Shown one piece after another: positions 7,627 through 15,987 of a DNA stretch of 64,000 nt; position 1 is the first letter of the stretch; each line of letters starts with the position of its first letter. The notes under the pieces are model-generated. The model did not search any database. It saw only the letters and a program-made list of their open reading frames with translations, and had not been told where the DNA came from. Source of the DNA: Erysipelothrix sp. HDW6C (GTDB lineage Bacteria; Bacillota_I; Bacilli_A; Erysipelotrichales; Erysipelotrichaceae). Where the stretch lies: positions 1,488,001 through 1,552,000 of the forward strand of contig NZ_CP049861.1 of the NCBI RefSeq assembly GCF_011299615.1, read 5' to 3'. The translations under genes and the position numbers were made by a program.

Positions 7627-8490
7627 CTAATATTTCGATGCTTGACCTAGCGTATTGAGAACCGTCAACTTATGCTTGACAACGTTCTTTACAGCATTGT
7701 TTGCAGTTGGATATACTTGATTTGGCTCATACAATTGATGATTATCATTTAAGAATATACGCAGTTCATCAAAGAAAGCACTTTTCACATCACTCGATAT
7801 ATTGACTTTTGCAACACCATATTTTACGGACTCACTGACTTCTGAGTCGGGGTTACCCGAACCACCGTGTAATACAAATGGTAAATCAAGGGTTTGATAC
7901 AATTCCTTTAAGAGTTCCAGGTTGAGTTTAGGTGTGAAATCTTTTGGGTAAAGTCCGTGTGCGGTTCCAATTGCGACTGCAAGAGTATCGATACCTGTCT
8001 CTTCGACAAATTGCTTTGCCTTCTTTGGATCAGTGTAAATGATTTCACTGCTACCGCCTTCAAAAGATAAACCAGTATTCCCAATTGTTCCAATCTCAGC
8101 TTCGACAGAAACACCTACAGAATGCGCAATTTCAACAACACGCTTTGTGATGGCGATGTTATCACTGAAGTCTGCATGTGATGCATCAATCATTACGGAA
8201 CTATAACCATTCTTAATAGCGCGTGTCACGTCGTAAATTGAACCCCCATGATCAAGATGAATAACCACAGGCACCTTGCTGTTTCTGGCATATTCACGAA
8301 CAACAGCGACGAAATTATCCCCAATATAATCAATTTCATCTGGATGAATTTCTAAAATTACCGGAGAATTTGTTTCCTCGACAACCTCCATAATTGACTT
8401 CAAGATATCAAAACTGCAAATGTTGAAAGCAGGCACTGCGAATTTATTCTCACGGGCGACACTCAACAACTCTTTCATTGTATATAACAT
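7627..8490 (-). CDS. Class II fructose/tagatose-bisphosphate aldolase family protein
   Basis: Zinc-dependent aldolase of 287 residues that should cleave a ketose (bis)phosphate to dihydroxyacetone phosphate and an aldehyde. Zinc-site histidine in VIHLDHGG (residues 78-82), Asp in the same motif, EAEIG at about residue 130, AIGTAHGLYP (173-181) and LHGGSG (207-212) are all present. Length matches GatY/KbaY (about 285) and B. subtilis FbaA. Its place directly after a fructose-type PTS suggests a dedicated catabolic aldolase rather than the glycolytic one. ATG 8490 is preceded by AGAGGAT. Confidence 0.88.
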   Translation of the reverse strand: MLYTMKELLSVARENKFAVPAFNICSFDILKSIMEVVEETNSPVILEIHPDEIDYIGDNFVAVVREYARNSKVPVVIHLDHGGSIYDVTRAIKNGYSSVMIDASHADFSDNIAITKRVVEIAHSVGVSVEAEIGTIGNTGLSFEGGSSEIIYTDPKKAKQFVEETGIDTLAVAIGTAHGLYPKDFTPKLNLELLKELYQTLDLPFVLHGGSGNPDSEVSESVKYGVAKVNISSDVKSAFFDELRIFLNDNHQLYEPNQVYPTANNAVKNVVKHKLTVLNTLGQASKY

Positions 8491-8511
8491 GATTTATCCT
8501 CTTTTCTTATT

Positions 8512-9888
8512 CTAAGCTGTAGCGTAATTATTCTTTCTCTTTAAAAAGCTAACCATAAGTGCTGTAACAACTGTACCTGCTACAAGACTCAACAGATACA
8601 TGGGAAGATTATTCATAACATTTGGAATAAACATAACCCATATACCACCGTGTGGAGCAAGTGAAGCACATCCAAAAGCAAGTGACATTGCAGCAGCAAC
8701 TGCTGAGCCTGCCATTAAACTTGGAATGACGCGGATTGGATCGGTAACTGCAAATGGAATTGCGCCTTCAGTAATATATGAAGCACCAAGAATCCAACAT
8801 GACTTACCAGCTTCACGTTCTTCAAGTGTAAATCGTTTTGGAAACAAGACCGTTGCAAGTGCAAGACCAAGCGGCGGTGTCATCCCTGCAATCATACATG
8901 CAGCAATTGGCTCATAGACACCTGTAGACATAAGTCCAACCGCAAATGTTGAAATTGCTTTGTTAATGGGTCCACCCATATCTGATGCCATCATGACACC
9001 AATTAAAAGACCAAAGAGTATCCCACTTGTTGTACCAAGTCCGTTTAAGAAGTTGGTAAGTTGTGCGAGTAACCATGCTACGGGTTCACCAACTACAAAG
9101 ACCATAATTAAACCAGTAATTGCAACTGAGAGCAGTGGCACGATAATGAGACTTGCCAATGTTTCAAAACTCTTAGGCACTTTTAAGTATTTAACAATCA
9201 GAAGTACAAGGTATCCAGCAAGTAAACCACCCACCATACCACCAAGGAATCCTGAGCCACCATTCTTAGCCAACATCCCTGCAACCAAACCAGCAGCTAT
9301 CCCCTGTTGTCCAGCGATTGAGTAGGCAATCCCTGCTGCTAGTACGGGTACCATTAGTCCGAATGCTACCGTTCCTCCAATATTGCTGAATGCTTCAGCC
9401 AGCACATTGTAGTTATCAGCAGTCGGGTCTGATGCAGTAATACCAAATGCAAAACTAATTGCAATCAGAATACCACCGGCAATAACAAAGGGTAACATGT
9501 AGTTTACTCCGGTCATTAAGTGCTGATACAATCCAGTTTTTTGACCCGAACTATTGGATTTTTTTGCCGTCGTTGACAAGAGCTCAACATCTTTACCAGA
9601 TAATGCATCCTCGATAACCAATCGAGCATTTTTTATTGCTTTAGCAGATCCAATAGTTAATGTCTTTTTACCATTAAAGCGTGATAAATCAATTTTTTTA
9701 TCACACGCTAGAATCACGACATCAGCATCGCGAATTTCTTTCTCTGATAAGACATTTTCTGTTTTTGTTCCTTGTGTTTCAATTTTAATATCATGACCCA
9801 TTTCACGAGCAGCTTTTTCAAGTGCTTCAGCGGCCATGTATGTATGCGCAATCCCCGTTGGACATGCTGTAATTCCGACAATCTTCAT
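8512..9888 (-). CDS. PTS fructose-family transporter subunit IIBC
   Basis: Membrane permease and phosphocarrier of a phosphotransferase system, 458 residues. The IIB domain (about 1-100) carries the phosphorylated Cys9 in ITACPTGIAHTYMAAE, the hallmark of fructose-type IIB. A linker leads to the hydrophobic IIC domain (about 125-450) with eight or more membrane segments and the substrate-site strings SDMGGPINKA and PPLGLA. IIA is a separate gene 11 bases upstream. Fructose-type systems usually deliver ketose 1-phosphates, but specificity varies (mannosyl-glycerate, allose), so the imported sugar is not assigned. ATG 9888 follows AGGAGGAGACAAC. Confidence 0.92.
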   Translation of the reverse strand: MKIVGITACPTGIAHTYMAAEALEKAAREMGHDIKIETQGTKTENVLSEKEIRDADVVILACDKKIDLSRFNGKKTLTIGSAKAIKNARLVIEDALSGKDVELLSTTAKKSNSSGQKTGLYQHLMTGVNYMLPFVIAGGILIAISFAFGITASDPTADNYNVLAEAFSNIGGTVAFGLMVPVLAAGIAYSIAGQQGIAAGLVAGMLAKNGGSGFLGGMVGGLLAGYLVLLIVKYLKVPKSFETLASLIIVPLLSVAITGLIMVFVVGEPVAWLLAQLTNFLNGLGTTSGILFGLLIGVMMASDMGGPINKAISTFAVGLMSTGVYEPIAACMIAGMTPPLGLALATVLFPKRFTLEEREAGKSCWILGASYITEGAIPFAVTDPIRVIPSLMAGSAVAAAMSLAFGCASLAPHGGIWVMFIPNVMNNLPMYLLSLVAGTVVTALMVSFLKRKNNYATA

Positions 9889-9899
9889 GTTGTCTCCTC

Positions 9900-10349
9900 C
9901 TATTTTTCCTCAAGAATGATAAGAATCTCTTCCGCTGTCACTGCTTTCTTTATGCGATTACGGAATGTCTCATCCATAAAACGTCGCGCGAGTTTACTGA
10001 GAATACTCATATAATCTGCTTCTGTATTTTCAGGTATCGCAATCATAAATATATACTGAATTGGCTCTTCATCAAGGGACTCATAATCCTTAATGTTCGC
10101 TGCTTTTCCTACTGCAATAGCAGGACTCACGACATTACTGCTTCGTGCGTGAGGAATCGCAAGTCCGAACCCAATTCCCGTACTGTACTCAGATTCACGT
10201 TTGAATAAATCTTGTACATACCCATCAACATTTGATACATAACCTCCCTTCGATAACATGTCTGCCATTTCTTCAAACAATTCTTTTTTTGACGTTGCAT
10301 GCAAATGCAAGTTGATGATATCTTTTCGAATCAGTTCATGTAGTTCCAT
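9900..10349 (-). CDS. PTS fructose/mannitol-family subunit IIA
   Basis: Cytoplasmic phosphocarrier of 149 residues that takes phosphate from HPr and hands it to IIB. The active His67 lies in GLAIPHARS. Start is set at ATG 10349, preceded by AAGGAG with eight bases; the in-frame GTG at 10358 lies inside that ribosome site and is not credible. First gene of the eight-gene carbohydrate operon, divergent from the PRD regulator, which carries a related IIA-like domain. Confidence 0.9.
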   Translation of the reverse strand: MELHELIRKDIINLHLHATSKKELFEEMADMLSKGGYVSNVDGYVQDLFKRESEYSTGIGFGLAIPHARSSNVVSPAIAVGKAANIKDYESLDEEPIQYIFMIAIPENTEADYMSILSKLARRFMDETFRNRIKKAVTAEEILIILEEK

Positions 10350-10399
10350 TATCAGCACTCCTTCTACATCTAAAATTTATCATGTCTCTATTTCAACAA

Positions 10400-10429
10400 T
10401 ACATATCGAAGTTACGTAAACTCTTTCAA
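10400..10429 (-). promoter_or_regulatory. Candidate promoter of the PTS/dha operon
   Basis: On the minus strand TTGAAA (10429-10424), 18 bases, then TATGTA (10405-10400). A TTACGTAA palindrome (10412-10419) sits in the spacer, a possible operator. The repeated string TTTCAACAAYAC occurs at 10391 and 10424 on the plus strand. No good cre site was seen. Confidence 0.4.
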
Positions 10430-10442
10430 CAACACAAAGAAA

Positions 10443-10458
10443 GCAGAAATATTTCTGC
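10443..10458. promoter_or_regulatory. Perfect 16-bp palindrome, candidate regulator operator
   Basis: GCAGAAATATTTCTGC is a perfect palindrome in the 176-base divergent region between the PTS operon and its regulator, about 24 bases upstream of the regulator's -10. A symmetrical site here suits a dimeric DNA-binding regulator acting on both promoters. Confidence 0.5.
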
Positions 10459-10481
10459 ACGTTTATCAGTGAGTCAGCCGT

Positions 10482-10487
10482 TATAAT
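10482..10487 (+). promoter_or_regulatory. -10 element of the PRD regulator gene
   Basis: TATAAT 39 bases before the ATG at 10526. The -35 position holds GTTTAT-like bases only, so an activator may be required. Confidence 0.5.
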
Positions 10488-10525
10488 AGATAAGGAAGCT
10501 ATGAAGATGTTTATAAGGAGATGAA

Positions 10526-12448
10526 ATGAAGAACTTTCGCATACACCAAATTCTTACTACCCTCATCGAGTCAGATGCCTTTATTAAGACAAAGGACATT
10601 GCACGTCAACTCGATGTTTCATCACGTACTATTTTTAATGATATTGACTCACGTCAAATGGAACGGACACTCCATGGTGCAACAATCGAAAGACGTCCAA
10701 ATGTTGGCCTTCGGCTGATTGCAACTCCCGAACAAAAGCGAAAAATATCATACGAAATTTTCAATCATACCCATACGATGTCGCACCGCATTGAAACTGA
10801 TGATATAGCCATCATCATCGATGAACTTTTACGAAACCATAAACCGGTATCGATTGATGACTTAAGTCAGCGTGTTTATCGTTCTAACATCACCGCACTG
10901 TTAGATGCAACACAAGTTTACGTTGAAAAACACCACTGTAAGTTGGTGAGAAAGCCCTATCGTGGGATAACAATCGAGGGTAATGAGTCCGATAAACGCA
11001 GTGTTTTACGATCTTTGTTATTACAAAACCTTCGGTATGATGACGTGAGTGCGAACCAAAACGGACGCGTACCTTACTCATTTATGCAACTACTCGTTCA
11101 AACATACTCACAACAATGGATTGATTCTTTATTGCATATTATTGAGCGCTCGGAAACCAACATGGGATTAAAGTATACTGATTATGATGTTGCTGTATTA
11201 CTTACAAAACTAGCCATTCTTGTTGAACGCTCTGTTGGTAAGCACGCAATTCAAGAAAAAACACTAATCAATGAAAAACCGCAAGAATACTATATTGCCA
11301 TGATGATAAAAGACAGCATTTCTGACTCCTTTTATCTTGAACTTACATCCGGTGAAATCTATGAAATTATGAATTATCTTATGGTTACACGAAAAAAAGA
11401 GAATTCCGACTTAGTCATTCATAACCAAATTAGTCTAGAGGTTGTTGATAAGTTTATAAAACTAGTGGGTACATACCTAAACTTTGACCTGCACCACGAT
11501 AGTGAGTTGGCTAATAATTTGCTGAACCATTTACGACCAGCAATACGCCGTATTAAATTTGGAGTCTCCAGCGAGAATCCACTGCTTGATCGCATCAAAT
11601 TTGAATATACACATGTTTATATTGCTGTGATGACCTCGATTGAGTTTATTGAGAATACCGAACACGTTGTGTTTGATGCCAACGAGATTGGTTATATTTG
11701 CCTACATATTGCGGCTGCTTTAAATCGTGGAACCCAATCACGCTATGTAAGAGGTATTCTAATTTGTGATGACGGTTTATCAATCGAAGGTTACGTTAAA
11801 AGTAAAATAGAGCAAAAATTTACAGAAATAGACGTTCAGTCTACCATTCAGTATTCATCTTATAATCATGATTTTATTGAAGGCTTTGATTTGATAATCA
11901 ATGCCACAAATCGCGCAATCATTGGCGATAAAGTGGTCAATATTAGTGTTGCGCTAACACGAGAAGATATCACTGCCATCAATGCAGCGCTCTTTACTTT
12001 CGAACTGCGCCGAACAATGTTAATCAAAGATACGCTCAAGAATCATATTTATATTTTTAACGAGTCCCTAACAGATCGTGATGCAATACTTAAAAAATAT
12101 AGTGGTTATCTTGAGATTGATAATTATGTATCCTCACATTTCTTTGAGTCAATGATGCTTCGGGAGAAATCGTCACCTACCGCAATGGGACGGGGTGTTG
12201 CTGTTCCCCATGGCTCGCGAAGTCATGTCTACTCATCAATTGTGCTTGTCATAAAGCTGGAGAAAGAAATCATATGGAATGATCAATTGGTTGATATCAT
12301 TTTTCTTACAGCGATTAGCACTAAAACGGATGACAATTACAATCTATTCTTTAGAAAACTGTTCACGATCATTTCTGATGATGATATGATTAATAGAATA
12401 CGCATTACAAATGATCCTAATGAAATTGAGGCAATACTTCTGGATTAA
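10526..12448 (+). CDS. PRD-containing transcriptional activator of the BglG/MtlR/LicR type
   Basis: Regulator of 640 residues. N-terminal winged helix-turn-helix (DIARQLDVSSRTIFNDI, about 24-40) marks it as a DNA-binding activator of the MtlR/LicR/ManR group rather than an RNA-binding antiterminator. Two PTS regulation domains follow (about 175-290 and 300-400, with HHDSELANNLLNHL), then a IIB-like segment (ILICDDGLS, about 410-420) and a C-terminal IIA-like domain with His562 in GVAVPHGSR. Members are switched by phosphorylation from HPr and the cognate EII. Divergent from the eight-gene PTS operon, which is its likely target. ATG 10526 follows AAGGAGATGAA. A terminator shared with the convergent ABC gene follows. 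Confidence 0.88.
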   Translation: MKNFRIHQILTTLIESDAFIKTKDIARQLDVSSRTIFNDIDSRQMERTLHGATIERRPNVGLRLIATPEQKRKISYEIFNHTHTMSHRIETDDIAIIIDELLRNHKPVSIDDLSQRVYRSNITALLDATQVYVEKHHCKLVRKPYRGITIEGNESDKRSVLRSLLLQNLRYDDVSANQNGRVPYSFMQLLVQTYSQQWIDSLLHIIERSETNMGLKYTDYDVAVLLTKLAILVERSVGKHAIQEKTLINEKPQEYYIAMMIKDSISDSFYLELTSGEIYEIMNYLMVTRKKENSDLVIHNQISLEVVDKFIKLVGTYLNFDLHHDSELANNLLNHLRPAIRRIKFGVSSENPLLDRIKFEYTHVYIAVMTSIEFIENTEHVVFDANEIGYICLHIAAALNRGTQSRYVRGILICDDGLSIEGYVKSKIEQKFTEIDVQSTIQYSSYNHDFIEGFDLIINATNRAIIGDKVVNISVALTREDITAINAALFTFELRRTMLIKDTLKNHIYIFNESLTDRDAILKKYSGYLEIDNYVSSHFFESMMLREKSSPTAMGRGVAVPHGSRSHVYSSIVLVIKLEKEIIWNDQLVDIIFLTAISTKTDDNYNLFFRKLFTIISDDDMINRIRITNDPNEIEAILLD

Positions 12449-12497
12449 AAAAGCATTGTTGGACTCCTTGATGTCCTTACAATGCTTTTGTTTTTTA
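12447..12497. terminator. Bidirectional terminator between regulator and ABC gene
   Basis: AAAGCATTGT pairs with ACAATGCTTT around a roughly 20-base loop, flanked by an A run on one side and a T run on the other, so it can stop both convergent transcripts. Confidence 0.7.
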
Positions 12498-13121
12498 TAA
12501 GTGAATTACATGATCTGCGATTGCAACTAGTTCTGGATCATGCGTTACAACTATAAGTGTCTTTCCCATTTCTTGAAGTTTCTTTAATAATGAAAATATG
12601 ATATGTTTGTTGTCATCATCAAGACTTCCCGTTGGCTCATCTGCCAATACAATCTCACAAGGCTTTAATAAGAGGCGCGCAATAGCGATTCGCTGTTGTT
12701 CCCCTCCTGAACACTGATAGACCTTTTGTGTCTCAAAACCACTCATACCTACAGTCTCCAACGCAGCACGAATCGCCTCCTCCTTATCCACACCTTTCAC
12801 AGACTCCATTGCTAGTTTTAAATTGTACGCAACAGTTTTATCATCAACTAAGGCAAAATTTTGAAATAAATATCCGATTTTATTACGTAAGGCTAATGTG
12901 GCTGAACGTGAGAATGGTTTTATATCGTGTTCATCAAGGATTGTGATAGTACCACTATCTGGCGCATCCAACAAGCCCATTAAATTCAGAATCGTACTTT
13001 TTCCAGTTCCGGATGGTCCTGAAATTACTGTAAATGAATTACGCTTAATATTTAATGTCAGATTATTAAGCACCAGTTTATCTCCGAAACTTTTGCTGAC
13101 TGTATCAAATGTGATAACCAT
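12495..13121 (-). CDS. ABC transporter ATPase, lactococcin-972 export/immunity group
   Basis: Stand-alone nucleotide-binding subunit of 208 residues. Walker A GPSGTGKST, Q-loop FQN, signature CSGGEQQRIAIARL and Walker B IVLADEPTGSLD are intact. It resembles the MacB/LolD-type ATPases found beside lactococcin 972-like bacteriocins. Start is ATG 13121, fused to the stop of the upstream membrane gene as TAATG and preceded by AAAGGAG; a longer frame to 13178 lies inside that gene. With the 728-residue membrane protein it should form the exporter or the immunity pump; which of the two is not settled for this family. Confidence 0.88.
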   Translation of the reverse strand: MVITFDTVSKSFGDKLVLNNLTLNIKRNSFTVISGPSGTGKSTILNLMGLLDAPDSGTITILDEHDIKPFSRSATLALRNKIGYLFQNFALVDDKTVAYNLKLAMESVKGVDKEEAIRAALETVGMSGFETQKVYQCSGGEQQRIAIARLLLKPCEIVLADEPTGSLDDDNKHIIFSLLKKLQEMGKTLIVVTHDPELVAIADHVIHL

Positions 13122-15307
13122 TATGAATCTCCTTTGAGCACCGACTGTGCCATTTTTCTCTCTGTAGTATGGATCCAAATCAATACCAATACAGCATCAA
13201 TCAATAAGAACATAACCATAAATAGTAGTAAATATCCATTACTCGTGGGTTTAGCAAATTCGAATATCTTGAAAAAACTGTTAGTCAGCACCAGAAGAAA
13301 CGAAACTGTAGTAGATAAAAAAATAGTAGTAATGAGCCTCTCGTAGCGCTTGACTCTCGAGAATCCTAAAAGATACTGTACAGCAAGCAACTTCCGATTT
13401 CTCTGGTAGAATGCCTCTACTATCATTGATGAAAAAAGAATAATCAGAATTATAACACCCCCGAGTACTACTAGAAGCTGCGTCCAAGCTCTTCTAAACT
13501 TCAATAAGTAATCAGCCATTAAATCGCTGACAGGAAAAATACTGGGATCTACTCCGCCATCTTTCAGTGTTTCTATGAAAAAAATAAAGTTATCTTCTTC
13601 GAAGGATCTTGCATAAAGTGAGAAAGAATTTATACCGTTTAAATGGATTTCATCGTTGCTATCAACGATTACATAGAGCGGTGGATTTTCTACTATATCA
13701 TTTTCCATAAGAACACCAGTTGAAAAAATTGGTGTGTATTGAACAATTTCAATTGGGACGTTATCTGGATTACGAATTGAACCAACTTTGTCTTGAGGAA
13801 CAATAAGTGTCGAAACCTCTAAATTCTTAGTGTCAAGAAGTTTACCAGAACTTGTGTAAAAATCATACTCTTTTAGAGCACTACGATTCACGACTAAGTA
13901 ATCATACTCAAGTCCGTATTGATGAAAAGAATCATTGCTTACAAATGAAATGTCAAAACTTTCGGCGCTCTCAAAAACAAACTTATTCTTCTCAATGCTA
14001 TACTGGTAATTGGTTTGATTTCCATAATCAATGTGATCAATCAGAACATCCCCGACTCGTTGTGATTGCGAGTTGCCGGCCGCAATATACCGATTCAATA
14101 CTGAAATAAAATCTAAAGACTCGATTAGTATCGGAACCATAGTAAGAATTGTAATGACTTTGAAAACAGTGCTCATGAATTGCAATGAACGTGTCTTAAT
14201 ATTTCCCTTAACACTCTTTAAACGCATTAATGCGCTAAATAACGTAAAGCAAGCAACTGTAGTCACAAGTGTAATTGCAAGAAAGATCATACATATAATG
14301 ATCAAAATTTTAAAGAATCTCAGCGTCACATGATTGTAGAAGTTAATGCGGAAAATCGCTAATATAGCGAGAGTCGCAATAAATGCAATGCAAGATTTTA
14401 GTATTGTTGAACCATAGACAATTCTAAATGTCTTTAGTCTTCGATTTCCATGAATATCTCGAATTGCGAGTTCTTTAGCATTATCTAAACTAACTCCAAC
14501 TAGCACAGAAATCAGCGAAAACATTGTTAAATATAACATTGATCCAGGATACACTAATGGGTTTAGTGAAAAAGGCATTGTCATGCTTGGCTCAATATAT
14601 GACTGAATTACTTTATCTTCTCCATAAAACAAATTGAATGTTTCACTTTCGATTAACAGAGTTTTATCATCATATGCAGTTACAAAGTTTTCGATGTAAA
14701 ACTCCGCAAAATAGTTCTCAACAAAATTCCCAACATCTTCAGGAGGAACCAGAAAATACATCATTAGTGTCGGACTTTCGACTAGTTTAACTGGTTTATC
14801 TTTTAGTTGGTGAATAGGAACGTATGTAATACGCTCGTTGAGTATACTTGTTGTCGGTGAATCTCGCCACCTATCAAACGGCAAAACATAGGAATCATTA
14901 CTATATACATCAAAGTTAGTTATTATTCTGCGTTCACTTTCATCACTAAAACGATAATCACTCACATCACTACGAATTCTGAGATGATCAAATAATTCCA
15001 GCTTGCTTGAAGAAATATACATTGTCATCATTTGACTATTATTTGTCATTATATCACGATCGATTACATAACCGTCATATCCAATGGATTCATAGAATTC
15101 TACAACGGTTGAACTAAATTGATTATTTGGTTTAGCAAATGTATCAGCACTGAGGTTAAAGTAGACTGCAACTACTTTTTCATCCACTTGTTCTTGGTAA
15201 AGAATTGTGTATTGAGATTGGTTGTACCCACTTTCAAAGGAATCAAAAGCAATATTAAAGCTGAGAAATGCAACGAGAATAGAAAATAAAATATTCAATT
15301 TACGCAT
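13121..15307 (-). CDS. Bacteriocin-associated integral membrane protein (DUF1430-like)
   Basis: Large membrane protein of 728 residues. One N-terminal membrane segment (about 5-22) is followed by an extracellular region to about residue 240, then three to four membrane segments (about 245-400), a second extracellular region (about 400-620) and three C-terminal membrane segments (about 630-720). This FtsX/MacB-like plan, the AKELAIRDIHG string after a membrane segment and the place between bacteriocin gene and ATPase match the family found with lactococcin 972-like peptides. ATG 15307 follows AGGAGGTCCAC. A terminator hairpin separates it from the peptide gene, implying lower expression than the peptide. 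Local A+T content seems higher than in the flanking housekeeping genes, hinting at acquisition. Confidence 0.78.
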   Translation of the reverse strand: MRKLNILFSILVAFLSFNIAFDSFESGYNQSQYTILYQEQVDEKVVAVYFNLSADTFAKPNNQFSSTVVEFYESIGYDGYVIDRDIMTNNSQMMTMYISSSKLELFDHLRIRSDVSDYRFSDESERRIITNFDVYSNDSYVLPFDRWRDSPTTSILNERITYVPIHQLKDKPVKLVESPTLMMYFLVPPEDVGNFVENYFAEFYIENFVTAYDDKTLLIESETFNLFYGEDKVIQSYIEPSMTMPFSLNPLVYPGSMLYLTMFSLISVLVGVSLDNAKELAIRDIHGNRRLKTFRIVYGSTILKSCIAFIATLAILAIFRINFYNHVTLRFFKILIIICMIFLAITLVTTVACFTLFSALMRLKSVKGNIKTRSLQFMSTVFKVITILTMVPILIESLDFISVLNRYIAAGNSQSQRVGDVLIDHIDYGNQTNYQYSIEKNKFVFESAESFDISFVSNDSFHQYGLEYDYLVVNRSALKEYDFYTSSGKLLDTKNLEVSTLIVPQDKVGSIRNPDNVPIEIVQYTPIFSTGVLMENDIVENPPLYVIVDSNDEIHLNGINSFSLYARSFEEDNFIFFIETLKDGGVDPSIFPVSDLMADYLLKFRRAWTQLLVVLGGVIILIILFSSMIVEAFYQRNRKLLAVQYLLGFSRVKRYERLITTIFLSTTVSFLLVLTNSFFKIFEFAKPTSNGYLLLFMVMFLLIDAVLVLIWIHTTERKMAQSVLKGDS

Positions 15308-15320
15308 GTGGACCTCCTAC

Positions 15321-15358
15321 AAAAAAGAAGTCTGCAACACATTTGTTATGTTGCAGAC
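15321..15358 (-). terminator. Terminator/attenuator between bacteriocin gene and its transport genes
   Basis: GTCTGCAACA and TGTTGCAGAC (15330-15339, 15349-15358) form a perfect 10-bp stem followed on the minus strand by TTCTTTTTT, ten bases after the peptide gene. Partial read-through would give excess peptide over transporter. Confidence 0.85.
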
Positions 15359-15368
15359 TCGCCATTAT

Positions 15369-15716
15369 CTATACAGACGGACCACCGTAGTACCTATGGG
15401 TCTGAACCCCTGTACCGTAGCCACCAATCGTAGTGGGTCCCGATAACTGATTACCTGTATTGGACCTTAATACTCCACCATTCATTAGGATGCTTACAGT
15501 TCCACCTCCACCACGGTACCATGATGCGGACGTTGTTCCATAGTTTGTTCCAATTGTATATCGTGCGGAATAGGTCGCATAATTCCCAGCATAATTTTGT
15601 CCAGACTTTAGACTTCCAGATTCAAAACTTGCTTCCATTTCAGTTGTATTGAATCGTAAAAGTCCTCCAAATGCTAGAAGCGTCAAAACAAGTGTAATTC
15701 GTAGTTTTTTTGCCAT
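15369..15716 (-). CDS. Secreted Gly-rich peptide, candidate lactococcin-972-type bacteriocin precursor
   Basis: Precursor of 115 residues. Residues 1-33 look like a Sec signal: MAKKLR, a hydrophobic core ending GGLLRF, and a possible signal peptidase site after TTEMEA. The predicted mature part of about 80 residues is rich in Gly, Ser, Thr and Tyr, has no cysteine, and ends HRYYGGPSV; lanthionine or disulphide chemistry is therefore excluded. Sequence similarity to lactococcin 972 is weak by eye, so the assignment rests on gene order (peptide, DUF1430-like membrane protein, ABC ATPase), Sec secretion and size. ATG 15716 has a strong AAGGAGG site. It could instead be a peptide signal or an unrelated exported protein. 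Confidence 0.65.
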   Translation of the reverse strand: MAKKLRITLVLTLLAFGGLLRFNTTEMEASFESGSLKSGQNYAGNYATYSARYTIGTNYGTTSASWYRGGGGTVSILMNGGVLRSNTGNQLSGPTTIGGYGTGVQTHRYYGGPSV

Positions 15717-15934
15717 ACTATTACCTCCTTGTTGGATAGCGCTTATCCTATTAGCATATTATCATAATTTACAGGAATTTATTGTGTGTAATTTCACATT
15801 GAAGAATTCTAGGAATAACACTATGAACTGCATAGTACTGCTGAAAATATGTAGTGATTCTTATCAATTACTATACATGTGGCCATCAAACTACAACTTG
15901 ATTACTGTATTGAGTTTTTCATGACGACTCATTT
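15717..15934 (-). promoter_or_regulatory. Upstream region of the bacteriocin gene
   Basis: Gene-free, very A+T-rich. A TATGATAAT string about 45 bases before the ATG is the best -10; no clear -35. At 15785-15798 the plus strand reads TGTGTAATTTCACA, a near-palindrome like the Crp/Fnr pattern TGTGA-N6-TCACA, close upstream of the expected promoter. Confidence 0.3.
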
Positions 15935-15965
15935 CAAAAAAAACGCACCCAATTATAGGGTGCGT
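15935..15965 (-). terminator. Terminator of the rimP-nusA-infB-rbfA operon
   Basis: ACGCACCC / GGGTGCGT stem (15943-15950, 15958-15965) with a seven-base loop, followed on the minus strand by eight T. Confidence 0.9.
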
Positions 15966-15987
15966 CTTCGACTTCAGACGCGAATGA

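Noticed and set aside
8600-9325. Two plus-strand open frames of 105 and 121 codons
   Set aside because: They lie antisense to the PTS IIBC gene, have no ribosome site and look like mirror frames of its membrane segments.
10441-10460. Palindrome as cre site
   Set aside because: It lacks the central CG and the flanking TG/CA arrangement of the cre consensus.
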